A DNA stretch of 64,000 nucleotides from positions 3,968,001 through 4,032,000 of the forward strand of contig NZ_CP063849.1 of the NCBI RefSeq assembly GCF_015277775.1, read 5' to 3'. Under the pieces are notes generated by a model. The model did no database searches, was not told the origin of the DNA, and was given only the letters and a program-made list of their open reading frames with translations. The first letter of the stretch is position 1, and every line of letters begins with the position of its first letter. The position numbers and the translations under genes were made by a program. This document shows, piece after piece, positions 7,298 through 16,314 of the stretch. This stretch comes from Paludibaculum fermentans (GTDB taxonomy: Bacteria > Acidobacteriota > Terriglobia > Bryobacterales > Bryobacteraceae).

Positions 7298-9688
7298 TCA
7301 GTCGTGGGCGATGGCGTTGCGGAGGCGGAACGAATTGCCGATGACGCAGAGGCTGGAAAGGACCATGGCCCCGGCGGCGAGGATCGGATTGAGAACGCCC
7401 GTAATGGCCAGGGTGATGCCGGCGGCGTTGTAGAAGAAGGCCCAGAAGAGGTTCTGGCGGACGACGCGGAGAGTGGCGCGAGCGATCTCGAAAACCACCG
7501 AGAGGTGGGCCAGGGAGTTGGACATGAGGACGACGGGGGCGGCCTGCATGGCGAGGTCGGCTCCGGAGCCCAGGGCGATGCCGAGGTCGGCCGCGGCAAG
7601 GGCGGGTGCGTCGTTGACGCCGTCACCGACCATGGCCACTTTGCGGCCCGACGCTTTCATTTCATCGATGAGCGCTCTCTTGCCGTCGGGCAGGACGGCT
7701 CCGCGGAAGCTGCCGGCTCCGATGGCGTCGGCGACCCACTGTGTAGTTTCCACTGCATCGCCGGAGAGCAGGAGCGTGGCGATGTTGTGCTGCTTCAGGC
7801 TGAGGAGGGTGTCGCGGGCATCGGCGCGGATGCGGTCTCCAAAGGCGATGGCGCCGATGATTTGGTTGTTCCCGGATACGAAGGCTACCGTGGCTCCGGC
7901 GGTTTCCCACTGTTGAGCGAACTGGTTCATCGGGTCAGGGATGGATTGGCCAGGGAGCAGTGTGCGATTGCCGATGGCGAGGGCCCGGCCTTCGACCTGG
8001 CCGCTGATGCCCTGCCCCTTGTGGACGGTGACCGCGGTGGCTTCCGGCAGGGATGCGGCACCGGCCCGGCGGACCACGGCGCGAGCCAAGGGGTGTTCGG
8101 AGAAGGCTTCGAGGGCGGCCAGCGGGGCAAACGGAAGGGTGGGGGGCAGGCATTCGAGAACGTTGAAGTCACCTTCGGTGACGGTGCCGGTTTTGTCGAG
8201 GACAAGGACGTCGATGTTGCCGATCTGTTCGAGGACGGCGGCGTCGCGGATGAGAATGCCGCGGCGGGAGGCGGCTCCGACGGCGGCGGTGATGGCGAGG
8301 GGGGTCGCGATGCCGAGGGCGCAGGGGCAGGCGATGACGAGGACGGCGATGGCGCGCATCAGGGCATCGGAGGCAGTGGCCCCGGCCATCAGCCAGCCTG
8401 TGAGGGTCATGAGGGCGATGGCGATGGTCACCGGCACGAAGACGCGAGCGACTTTGTCGACAGTGCGCTCGATGGGCGCGCGGCTGGCCATGGCCTGTTC
8501 GACCGAGCGGATGATGTGGTGGAGGGTGCTGTCTCCGGCGGTGCGGAGGGCGCGGATGCGGAGGACACTGCCGCCATTGAGGCTGCCGGCGATGACGTTG
8601 GAGCCGGGGGTCTTGGGACGGGGCGCGGATTCGCCGGTGAGGATGGATTCGTCGACATCGGATTCGCCTTCCACGACCGAACCGTCGGCGGGGATCCGCT
8701 CACCGGCTTTGACGACGAAGAGCGAACCGGGCTGGAGGGCGTCGATGGAAACAAAGGACTCGCGGGCATCGTTGAGGATGCGCGCCTTGCTGGGCATCAT
8801 GCGGTAGAGGGCGGTGATGGCCTGGGTGGTGCGTTCCTTGGCTCCGCGTTCGAGGAGCTTGCCGAGCAGGACCAGGGTGATGATGGCGCAGGCGGTGTCG
8901 AAGTAGAAGTGGCGGCCTCCGACGGCGGCTTGAGCGCAACTGTAGCCGAAGGCGGCCAGGATGCCGAGGGCGAGGAGGGCTTCCATGCGAAGGGTGAACG
9001 CCTTCAGACCGAGAAACGCGACGCGGAGGATGGGCCAGGCGGAATAGAAGACGGCAGGCAGAGTGAGCCCGGCCAGTGCGAGGGGCACGATGCGGCGGGC
9101 TGTGTCGGAGATGCTCTCCCAGTAGCTGGCGTAGATGACCAGGCTGAGGAGCATGACGTTCATCCAAAGGAAGGCGGCGATGCCGATGCGGAGGAGGAGG
9201 TCGCGCTTCTCGCCGCGGTCGCGGTCGGTTTCGCCGGAGTATTCCGAAGCCTTGTAGCCAAGGGCCAGGATGCGGCTGGCAATGCGGCCGGGCGGGAGGT
9301 ATTGGGGGCAGTAGCGGACCTTCAAGAGGTCAGAGGCAAAGAGGACGTTGGCGGAGACGATGCCATGTTCGGAAGCGAGGGCGTGCTCTATGAGCCAGCC
9401 GCAGGAGGAGCACCAGAGTCCGGAGAGCTGGTAGGTGGACTCGCGGGTTTCCGCGCCTTCGGGGATCTCGATGGGCGCGGCTTGGCTGTTCGAGATGAGG
9501 CCCAGCCGCAGGCTCTCGCGGTAGACCTCGCTGTTGCGGAAGTCCTCTCCGCGGGCGATGACTCCGCTCTCGGAGAGGATCGTGTAGACGTTGAGGCAGC
9601 CCTGGCAGCAGAAGGCACGTTCGGCGTCAGCCACTGGAAGGCGCAGAGGCTGCGGGCCGGTGGGGAGACCGCAGAGGTCGCAGTTCAT
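7298..9688 (-). CDS. ccoI: Copper-transporting P1B-type ATPase for cbb3 oxidase assembly (CcoI/FixI)
   Basis: The product has 796 residues. A Cys-rich N-terminal metal-binding segment (C3, C6, C27, C28, C31) is followed by an HMA-like domain with the CSSC motif, eight predicted membrane helices, the actuator loop TGES near 352, the transport-site CPC motif in ACPCALGIATP near 453, the phosphorylation motif DKTGT near 497, the SEHPLA motif near 529 and GDGVNDAP near 687. This is the architecture of CcoI, which moves copper for the CuB site of cbb3 oxidase. The ATG shares one base with the stop codon of the preceding 58-residue gene, indicating translational coupling. It is the last gene of the respiratory operon. 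Confidence 0.93.
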   Translation of the reverse strand: MNCDLCGLPTGPQPLRLPVADAERAFCCQGCLNVYTILSESGVIARGEDFRNSEVYRESLRLGLISNSQAAPIEIPEGAETRESTYQLSGLWCSSCGWLIEHALASEHGIVSANVLFASDLLKVRYCPQYLPPGRIASRILALGYKASEYSGETDRDRGEKRDLLLRIGIAAFLWMNVMLLSLVIYASYWESISDTARRIVPLALAGLTLPAVFYSAWPILRVAFLGLKAFTLRMEALLALGILAAFGYSCAQAAVGGRHFYFDTACAIITLVLLGKLLERGAKERTTQAITALYRMMPSKARILNDARESFVSIDALQPGSLFVVKAGERIPADGSVVEGESDVDESILTGESAPRPKTPGSNVIAGSLNGGSVLRIRALRTAGDSTLHHIIRSVEQAMASRAPIERTVDKVARVFVPVTIAIALMTLTGWLMAGATASDALMRAIAVLVIACPCALGIATPLAITAAVGAASRRGILIRDAAVLEQIGNIDVLVLDKTGTVTEGDFNVLECLPPTLPFAPLAALEAFSEHPLARAVVRRAGAASLPEATAVTVHKGQGISGQVEGRALAIGNRTLLPGQSIPDPMNQFAQQWETAGATVAFVSGNNQIIGAIAFGDRIRADARDTLLSLKQHNIATLLLSGDAVETTQWVADAIGAGSFRGAVLPDGKRALIDEMKASGRKVAMVGDGVNDAPALAAADLGIALGSGADLAMQAAPVVLMSNSLAHLSVVFEIARATLRVVRQNLFWAFFYNAAGITLAITGVLNPILAAGAMVLSSLCVIGNSFRLRNAIAHD

Positions 9689-9864
9689 CAGCGAGCCGAG
9701 CCGTGGCCGCCGGAGCGGTAGTTGCCGTGGTCGTCGAGGATAACGGGGTCAGCTTCGCGGGCAATGAGGTAAGTGGCGATGAGGATCCCGACGAAGAGGA
9801 ACATGATGAAGCCCAGGAACTTGGGCAGAAAGGGCCAGCCGGCGCGAGTTGGTTTCGGGGTCAT
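9688..9864 (-). CDS. 58-residue single-helix membrane protein between ccoG and ccoI
   Basis: The gene encodes 58 residues. It starts MTPKPTRAGWPFLPKF, has one clear transmembrane helix (about 16-36, FLGFIMFLFVGILIATYLIA) and ends in a short Gly/His tail (HGNYRSGGHGSAR). Its ATG overlaps the ccoG stop as ATGA, and its TGA overlaps the ccoI ATG by one base, so coupling on both sides makes it a real gene despite its size. It sits where ccoH (fixH) lies in other bacteria but lacks the periplasmic domain of CcoH. I infer an oxidase-assembly or ATPase-associated role; the His/Gly tail might contact copper. Confidence 0.75.
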   Translation of the reverse strand: MTPKPTRAGWPFLPKFLGFIMFLFVGILIATYLIAREADPVILDDHGNYRSGGHGSAR

Positions 9865-11198
9865 TTGGATTTCTTCTCCTGCGGCATAAGGAAGGTTTCG
9901 TCGAACACTTCCGGATCCTTCTCGCCGGTGGAGGCGAAGATGCGGAAGCGGTTCACTTCGTTGGCACCAGTGAAGGGCCGGGCTGAGACCTCGAACTGAC
10001 GGTCTATGGTTTCGCCAGCCTTGAGGGGGACGGGACTGGGCTGGAGAGTCAGGGAGCCGGAGGGGAGGCCCTCCAGCCAGAAGGAGACGCTGGCGTCGCT
10101 GGAGCCGCGGTTGGCCAGTTTGACGCGGAAGGTATTGTAGACCGTGCCGTCGTCGCCGAGGCGGAACATGCTGGTACGGACGGGCTGGAGTTGCACCAGG
10201 ATGGTGCGGCGCATGGAGAGGGCGACGTAGAGTCCGGAGAGATAGAAGAGGGTAACGAGGAGCACGACGACGCGTTTGGAGTCGCGGATGCCGAGCTTAC
10301 GGTACCAGGCGGTCTCGGTCTCGACAACTTTACCGGTTTCGCCCCAGGTGTAGTGGATGAGCCCCTCTTTGCCCAGCTTGCCAAGGATGTCGGCGCAGGA
10401 GTCGATGCACTCGCCGCAGTGGACGCACTCGATCTGGTAGGGCGATTTGCGGATGTCGATGCCCATCAGGCAGTCGCGGACGCACTTCTTGCACTCGATG
10501 CATTCGTGGTTCTCGTCGCGATAGGTGACGAGGAGGGTGTTGCCATCGCCAAGCATGCCCTGGAGGTAACCGTAGGGGCAGACGGTGGTGCAGAAGCGCT
10601 GGCGGAGGAGGGTGAAGTCGAGGAAGGTGATGAGGGTGACGACGGCGCCGGAGATGCCGCCGGCGGTGTGCATGTCCAAGCTGGCGAGGCGGCGGATGAG
10701 GTCAGAGGGTGTCACGAAGTAGGAGATGAAGATGAAGGACAGGAAGACGCTGGCCACGCCGACGATGGCGTAGAAGAGGCCGCGGGCGAGGAGGTTGCGG
10801 CGCGGCGCGGGCCACTTGATGAAGTGCTTGGTGACCTTGCGCTTAATCCAGGATTCCGTTTCGAGACTGGCTTCACTGAAGATCATCTGCGGGCACATAT
10901 AGCCGCAATAGATTCGTCCGTAAACTACCGAGGAGACGACGATGACGAACATCAGGAACATGAGCGCGAAGAAGATGATGCCGAATTCGCTGATGAGGAG
11001 TTCGTAACCGGCGAAGTAGAAGCGCTGACGGGGGATGTCAAAGCGCATCACGTTAAAGAACGGCAGCAGGACAAAGATGAGGAAGCAGGTGAGGTGAACG
11101 AGTTTGCGAACCCGGTGGTAGTGGGGCCGCGGGGGTGGCGGGCCGGCGTTGTGGCCGCAGGACTTTGGCGGCTTGTTGGAGATTTCAGGAGTGGCCAT
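9861..11198 (-). CDS. ccoG: cbb3 oxidase accessory ferredoxin-type protein CcoG (FixG/RdxA)
   Basis: The protein has 445 residues from the ATG at 11198 (MATPEISNKPPKSCG); the frame is open further upstream but that part is out-of-frame coding for the preceding gene. It carries several membrane helices, a CGYMCPQ segment, and two 4Fe-4S clusters (CIECKKCVRDC and CVHCGECIDSC) on a cytoplasmic-type domain. A C-terminal immunoglobulin-like FixG domain begins around residue 340. In proteobacteria CcoG reduces copper for cbb3 assembly. The start overlaps the end of the SafE-type gene by 14 bases, and the stop overlaps the next start as ATGA. Confidence 0.93.
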   Translation of the reverse strand: MATPEISNKPPKSCGHNAGPPPPRPHYHRVRKLVHLTCFLIFVLLPFFNVMRFDIPRQRFYFAGYELLISEFGIIFFALMFLMFVIVVSSVVYGRIYCGYMCPQMIFSEASLETESWIKRKVTKHFIKWPAPRRNLLARGLFYAIVGVASVFLSFIFISYFVTPSDLIRRLASLDMHTAGGISGAVVTLITFLDFTLLRQRFCTTVCPYGYLQGMLGDGNTLLVTYRDENHECIECKKCVRDCLMGIDIRKSPYQIECVHCGECIDSCADILGKLGKEGLIHYTWGETGKVVETETAWYRKLGIRDSKRVVVLLVTLFYLSGLYVALSMRRTILVQLQPVRTSMFRLGDDGTVYNTFRVKLANRGSSDASVSFWLEGLPSGSLTLQPSPVPLKAGETIDRQFEVSARPFTGANEVNRFRIFASTGEKDPEVFDETFLMPQEKKSK

Positions 11199-11880
11199 GG
11201 CAGTTGCCCATCGACATTGCAGGACCGGGCATGAGACCGCGCCACAGCAGGAAGACGCCCATGATGACCATGCTGATGGCGGGGAGGAGAAGATTCCAGC
11301 GGCCCAGGCGTGCTCCGATGCTGGTGGAGAAGAGGCCGATGGCGAGCAGGCAGACGGCGGTGCCGAGGCCGAAGGCGGCCATGGAAAAGGCACCGTGGAG
11401 GGCGGAACCGGTGGCGGCCGCCTGCAGGACGGCGGCATAGAGCAGGCCGCAGGGCAGGAAGCCCATGATGGCTCCCAAGGCGAGCCGGGCGATGGGCCGC
11501 GGGGAGCGGAAGAGCGGGCCGAGGAAACGGTTGAAGTGGCGGCTGATGCCGAAGCGCTCGATGCGGACGAGACCGGATTTCGGCAGTAGCGGCGACATGA
11601 GGATGCCGGCGAGGATCATGAGGGCGCCGGCGACGAGGGCGGTGGTGCGCTCGAAACCGGCGAGGCGGCCGAGGAGCCCTACAGCGTTGCCGGCGGCTCC
11701 GGCGAGCGCGCCGAGCAGGGCGTAAGTCAGGATGCGGCCGGCGTTGTACAGCACATGAGACGCCGGCCGTCCTCCCCCCGAAAGTGAATAAGACAGGACT
11801 ATGGGACCGCACATCTGCGAGCAGTGGAGGCTTGAGACGATTCCGAAGCCGAGGGGCACTGCCAGGTCGAGGGGGTTCAT
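11185..11880 (-). CDS. TauE/SafE (DsbD_2)-type membrane protein of the cbb3 cluster
   Basis: The protein has 231 residues from the ATG at 11880, which overlaps the stop of the upstream oxidoreductase gene as ATGA. About six transmembrane helices are evident. The N-terminal motif LHCSQMCGPIVLS is the H-C-x3-C-G-P signature of DsbD_2-type transporters that accompany cbb3 oxidase genes in many phyla. The C-terminal tail (AMSMGNCHGHS) has two Met, one Cys and two His, consistent with copper or heme-related handling. The sulfite exporter label often used for this family is probably not literal here. A role in copper supply or redox maturation of the oxidase is inferred from motif and position. Confidence 0.85.
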   Translation of the reverse strand: MNPLDLAVPLGFGIVSSLHCSQMCGPIVLSYSLSGGGRPASHVLYNAGRILTYALLGALAGAAGNAVGLLGRLAGFERTTALVAGALMILAGILMSPLLPKSGLVRIERFGISRHFNRFLGPLFRSPRPIARLALGAIMGFLPCGLLYAAVLQAAATGSALHGAFSMAAFGLGTAVCLLAIGLFSTSIGARLGRWNLLLPAISMVIMGVFLLWRGLMPGPAMSMGNCHGHS

Positions 11881-13811
11881 CTTGAGTACAGAATCTTCGT
11901 GTTCTGCGTGGGCACCGAGACGCACTCGCGGTAGAACTCGAAATGCTTCATCGTGATGGCATGGGTCGGGCAGCGGCTGGCGCACATGGCGCAGCGGATG
12001 CACGTGGTTTCGTCCTTCATCATGACGCCGCCCAGAGCGTCGAGTTCTTCAGCGGGCAAGTCTTTCACCTGATCCGCCGGAACGAGAAGCGCATCGGCGG
12101 CCATCTCCAGATAATTGGGATCGGAGATGAGCTGGCTGAGGCCGACGAGGCGGATGAGGTTTTCCGGACAGACGTCGACGCAGCCGTTGCAGGCGACACA
12201 GATGGAGGTATCGAAGATGGTGTTGACGTTGCAGCGCAGGCAGCGGGCCGCCTGATGGCGCGCCTCTTGCTCGGGGTAGACCTCCTCCACGATCTCCATC
12301 GAGGAGGCGCGCCTGCTGCTTTCGAGCGCAGGCGGATTCGCGCGCTCGAAGCGTTGCCAGCCTTCCGCCATGGCGTAATTGGCCGGCTTCCAATTCTTGC
12401 GTAGGGCAATATCGGTGCGGGTGCCGCGGAGGAAGTCGTGCATGGACCGGGCAGCGATCTGGGCCGAGGCGATGGCATCGATAAAGAGGCGCGGTCCGTG
12501 GGCGATGTCGCCGCAGGCGAACACGTCGGGCGCCGTGGTCTGGTAAGTTTCGCGGTTCACTTTAATGAGGCCGCGATCGCTCTCCACGCCGTCTTCGGGC
12601 GCGAGGAACGAAAGATCGGAAGTCTGGCCGATGGCGAAAAGGACCGTGTCGGCGTGGATGTCCTCGACCTGAGCTTCGTCGAAGGTGGGGCTGAAGCGGC
12701 CTTCGGTGTTGAAGACAGAGGTGCAGGTGACGACGCGGAGTCCGGTGACCCGGCCGTTCTCGCTGAGCACCTCGCGGGGGCCGCGGCTGTTGTGAAGGCG
12801 GATGCCTTCTTCGGCACCTTCCTCGACTTCGATTTCGTCGGCGGGCATTTCAGCGCGGGACTCGAGGCAGACGACGTGGACTTCCTTGTCACCGCTCATG
12901 CGGAGAGCGGAGCGGGCCACGTCGTAGGCGACCTGTTCGCCGCGCTCCATCTCGGCGAGCGCCTCGCCCTTCTGCATGGCTTCGAAGGGACGGACAGCGG
13001 AACGGGCTACGTCATAGGCGACATTGCCGCCGCCGATGACGACAATGCGTTTGCCGAGCGGCAGGGGCGTACCGGCGTTGAAGGCACGCAGGAAGTCCAT
13101 GCCGTCGTAAACGCCTTCGGTTTCGCCGCCGGGCAACTGGAGGCGACGGCCCTTGGGCAGGCCGATGCCGAGGAAGATGGCCCGGAAGCCATCGTCGCGC
13201 AGGCTCTGGATGGTGAAGTCGCGGCCGAGCCGCATATTGCATTTCAGGTCGACGCCGAGCGAGAGGATGGCCTGGATCTCGTGGCGGACCAGATCGCGCG
13301 GCAGGCGAAAGATGGGGACGCCGACGGTGAGCATGCCGCCGGGTTCGGAGTCGGCTTCGAAGACGGTAACTTTGTAGCCGATCTGGGCGAGGTCGTGGGC
13401 CACGGTGAGGCCGGAGACTCCGGCGCCGACAACGGCAATGCGTTCGTAGTCGCCTCTGTTGGGCGGCAGCATGGCCTTGTTACAGGCGTCCCGGTGCATG
13501 GCGTAGTCGCCGGTTTCGGGACCGAACTGTGTGGTGACGAAGCGCTTGAGGGCGCGGATGGAAACGGGTTCGTCGAGGTCACCGCGGCGGCAGTTGGCTT
13601 CGCAGGGCGCGCCACAGACCCGTCCGCAGATGGAAGCGAACGGATTGGTGGCGCGCGCGATGCGATAACCGTCCTCGTAGCGGCCCTCGGCGATGGCGTT
13701 GACGTAGCCGCACGCATCGGTGTGCACGGGGCAGGCATGGCGGCATTTCACCATTTCCACCCAGTAGTCAGTCGGGTCAGGAACCCGAATCTGGTAGAAG
13801 CCGTTGTTCAT
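11877..13811 (-). CDS. FAD-dependent, iron-sulfur NAD(P)H oxidoreductase (GltD-like) with C-terminal ferredoxin domain
   Basis: The product has 644 residues. The N-terminal segment is a DPYD-type alpha-helical 4Fe-4S domain (several Cys between 24 and 75, CRHACP, CGRVCGAPCEANC). Next come an FAD Rossmann motif (VVGAGVSGL, near 127), an NAD(P)H-binding Rossmann motif (IGGGNVAYDVA, near 260), and a C-terminal dicluster ferredoxin with CVACNGCVDVCP and CIRCAMCASRCP. It resembles glutamate synthase small subunit-type enzymes that pass electrons from NAD(P)H to clusters. A helix motif V-A-Y-D-V-A-R-S-A is repeated 30 residues later. It lies inside the cbb3 operon, 6 bases after the two-helix protein gene and overlapping the next. 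The electron acceptor is unknown; assembly-related reduction or respiratory input are both possible. Confidence 0.85.
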   Translation of the reverse strand: MNNGFYQIRVPDPTDYWVEMVKCRHACPVHTDACGYVNAIAEGRYEDGYRIARATNPFASICGRVCGAPCEANCRRGDLDEPVSIRALKRFVTTQFGPETGDYAMHRDACNKAMLPPNRGDYERIAVVGAGVSGLTVAHDLAQIGYKVTVFEADSEPGGMLTVGVPIFRLPRDLVRHEIQAILSLGVDLKCNMRLGRDFTIQSLRDDGFRAIFLGIGLPKGRRLQLPGGETEGVYDGMDFLRAFNAGTPLPLGKRIVVIGGGNVAYDVARSAVRPFEAMQKGEALAEMERGEQVAYDVARSALRMSGDKEVHVVCLESRAEMPADEIEVEEGAEEGIRLHNSRGPREVLSENGRVTGLRVVTCTSVFNTEGRFSPTFDEAQVEDIHADTVLFAIGQTSDLSFLAPEDGVESDRGLIKVNRETYQTTAPDVFACGDIAHGPRLFIDAIASAQIAARSMHDFLRGTRTDIALRKNWKPANYAMAEGWQRFERANPPALESSRRASSMEIVEEVYPEQEARHQAARCLRCNVNTIFDTSICVACNGCVDVCPENLIRLVGLSQLISDPNYLEMAADALLVPADQVKDLPAEELDALGGVMMKDETTCIRCAMCASRCPTHAITMKHFEFYRECVSVPTQNTKILYSR

Positions 13812-13817
13812 ACCAAC

Positions 13818-14120
13818 TTACTCGTGGTGATCGGATTTGCGAATGGCGAAGAGCACGACGGTGACGACGAAGATCAGCGCCAGAGCGGCGACGAAGTACA
13901 TCAGACCGTCGGCCGAGGTCGTGGCCTGATTCATCTTCTGCACGAGCGGGCCGCGATCTTCATGATGGATTTCGCCGTTCATGAAGAAGATGAGGTAGGA
14001 CGCGCAGCCCAGGCCGATGATGGGGAACGCGACCTTGAGGAAGCCGGGCACCTCTGTGCCCTTGCGTTCCGTGATCCAGCCGCCCGCGTATTCCTTAAGT
14101 TCGTTCTTCTTGTCACTCAT
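13818..14120 (-). CDS. Two-helix membrane protein of the cbb3 operon (CcoP N-terminus-like)
   Basis: The protein has 100 residues: a charged N terminus (MSDKKNELKEYAGGWITERKG), a first helix (about 27-46, FLKVAFPIIGLGCASYLIFF), a loop of about 26 residues, a second helix (about 72-93) and a short RKSDHHE tail. It lies where ccoP is found in canonical ccoNOQP operons, and its amphipathic entry into the first helix is reminiscent of the CcoP membrane anchor, but it has no CxxCH heme site. Its start overlaps the ccoQ-like stop as ATGA. It may be a heme-less structural subunit; the function is inferred. Confidence 0.75.
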   Translation of the reverse strand: MSDKKNELKEYAGGWITERKGTEVPGFLKVAFPIIGLGCASYLIFFMNGEIHHEDRGPLVQKMNQATTSADGLMYFVAALALIFVVTVVLFAIRKSDHHE

Positions 14121-14293
14121 TTGCGAACCTCCGGCTGTTCGTCGTCGTGGAGCATTCTGTACTTGGGTTCCTCGCTGTCCTTGCCAAGGTAGCCGTGCTT
14201 GAGCGACTTCACGAAGAAGTAGAGGGCGCCGCCGGCGAGGAGGGCAAAGAGCGAGTAGGAGAAATAGATGCTGGGGTAAACGTAATCCTGCAT
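14117..14293 (-). CDS. ccoQ: CcoQ-like small oxidase subunit
   Basis: The gene encodes 58 residues. One helix (about 10-29, FSYSLFALLAGGALYFFV) precedes a cytoplasmic tail KSLKHGYLGKDSEEPKYRML. Size, single N-terminal helix, acidic tail and location directly after ccoO (9 bases) match CcoQ, which stabilises the cbb3 core. GAGG stands upstream of the ATG. The gene ends in the ATGA overlap with the next gene. Sequence conservation in this family is weak, so position carries most of the call. Confidence 0.75.
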   Translation of the reverse strand: MQDYVYPSIYFSYSLFALLAGGALYFFVKSLKHGYLGKDSEEPKYRMLHDDEQPEVRK

Positions 14294-14302
14294 AGTGTGC
14301 CT

Positions 14303-14872
<570 letters not shown>

Positions 14873-14891
14873 ATTCGTTGCTCCTTGCGGA

Positions 14892-16298
14892 CTAAGCGGC
14901 CGCGGGCCGGTCCTTCGCCCCGAGGATGGTTGCCATGATGTTGTAGCCGAAGCTGACGATGCCGAGGAACATGAGGATGCCGGAGAAGAACCGGACGATC
15001 CAGACGGGCTTCAGCGCGATGACGGTGTCGATGAACGGAATGGAGGGGTTGTTCCATTGCCAGCCCTGCCAGAAGCCGCCGAGCCAGAGGGTGACGAAGA
15101 AGCCCAAGCCGCCGAACATGAGGAACCAGAAGCTCCAGTTGGCGAGCGCCTCGGAGAAGATGGTGGTCTTGAAGGCCCTGGGGATCATGTGGTAGCAGCC
15201 GGCGATGGCGAAGAAGCTGAAGGCGCCAAGGACAGCCATGTGGGCGTGGCCGGGAATCCAGTCGGTCTTGGAGACGATGGCGTTCACGGTACGGAGGCTG
15301 TGCATGGGTCCCTGGAAGCAGGTGAGCAGATAGAAGACGACGCCCGACATGAGGAACTTGAGGGGGACGTTGTCCTTGAGCTGGTGCCACTGGCCCTTCA
15401 TGGTGGCGAAGAAGTTGTAGACCACGGCCCAGACCGGGATGAGGAGCATGACAGAGAAGGCGATGGAGATGGTCTGCAGCCACTGGGAGATGGGTCCGTG
15501 GAGCATGTGGTGGGCGCCGGTCCAGACATAGACGAAGGCCAGCGACCAGAAGCCGATCATGGAGAGCTTGTGGCTGTAGAGCGGCGTGTTGGAGGCCTTC
15601 GGGATGAAGTAGTAGGCGATGGCCAGGCCGACCGGGGTAAAGATCAGGCCCACGGCGTTGTGGACGTACATCCAGTTGAGGTTGGCCTGATTGGTGCCGG
15701 TGGCGAAGAGGACGGCGAAGTTGCCCGTGAGGTAGACAAAGGCAGTCCAGAGGATGGTGCCCATGATGTACCAGATGGAGACGTACATCTGGTCGTACTT
15801 ACGGGAGGCGATGGTCATGAAGATGTTCACGCCGAACATGATCCAGGCCACGACGACGGCGATGTCGAGCGGCATGGGCAGTTCCGCATACTCCAGACCC
15901 TGGTTCCAGCCCATGAGGAGAGATACGACCGCTCCGAGGATGATGGCGTTCCAGAGGATGGCCGTGGCGACACCGAGCTTCTCACTCCACAGCTTGACGG
16001 CACAGAGCCGGGGCACCATGAAGAACGAGAGGCCCATGTCGGCTGCCAGCAGCCAGCCGAACAGCATGCCGTTGACGTGCAGCGGGCGCAGGCGGCCGTA
16101 AGTGAGGTACTGCACCGTCCCCAACAAGCTGGGCCAGACGAACTTGGCGGCAATGGTGACGGCGATGATCCCGACGATGAAGAAGTAGGCGATGGAACTG
16201 ATCAGGAACCATTTCGCGGTTGTGTCGTCGTGCACCAGGGCCGGCCCGGAGGCCGCCGAGGAGCGCGTATCGACGCTCTTATTGATTTCCTCAGGCAT
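14892..16298 (-). CDS. ccoN: cbb3-type cytochrome c oxidase catalytic subunit I (CcoN/FixN)
   Basis: The protein has 468 residues and about 12 transmembrane helices. Visible cofactor ligands are H74 (LHVNGMLFGW), H213 (YVHNAVG), the pair H263-H264 (TGAHHMLHG), and H351 and H353 (PGHAHMAVLG). Y257, six residues before the His pair, fits the cross-linked catalytic tyrosine that cbb3 enzymes carry on helix VII. It is the proton-pumping, oxygen-reducing subunit in the inner membrane. It lies 16 bases after the heptaheme cytochrome gene, so the electron donor and the oxidase are made together. Confidence 0.96.
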   Translation of the reverse strand: MPEEINKSVDTRSSAASGPALVHDDTTAKWFLISSIAYFFIVGIIAVTIAAKFVWPSLLGTVQYLTYGRLRPLHVNGMLFGWLLAADMGLSFFMVPRLCAVKLWSEKLGVATAILWNAIILGAVVSLLMGWNQGLEYAELPMPLDIAVVVAWIMFGVNIFMTIASRKYDQMYVSIWYIMGTILWTAFVYLTGNFAVLFATGTNQANLNWMYVHNAVGLIFTPVGLAIAYYFIPKASNTPLYSHKLSMIGFWSLAFVYVWTGAHHMLHGPISQWLQTISIAFSVMLLIPVWAVVYNFFATMKGQWHQLKDNVPLKFLMSGVVFYLLTCFQGPMHSLRTVNAIVSKTDWIPGHAHMAVLGAFSFFAIAGCYHMIPRAFKTTIFSEALANWSFWFLMFGGLGFFVTLWLGGFWQGWQWNNPSIPFIDTVIALKPVWIVRFFSGILMFLGIVSFGYNIMATILGAKDRPAAA

Positions 16299-16314
16299 TG
16301 ATACTCCTCATGAA

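Noticed and set aside
7304-9721. An 805-codon plus-strand frame opposite ccoI
   Set aside because: Its product is Gly/Asp/Glu/Val-rich and the opposite strand encodes every motif of a P1B ATPase.
12438-14192. A 584-codon plus-strand frame across the FAD oxidoreductase and small membrane genes
   Set aside because: It is antisense to several overlapping operon genes with recognisable motifs and has no protein-like pattern.
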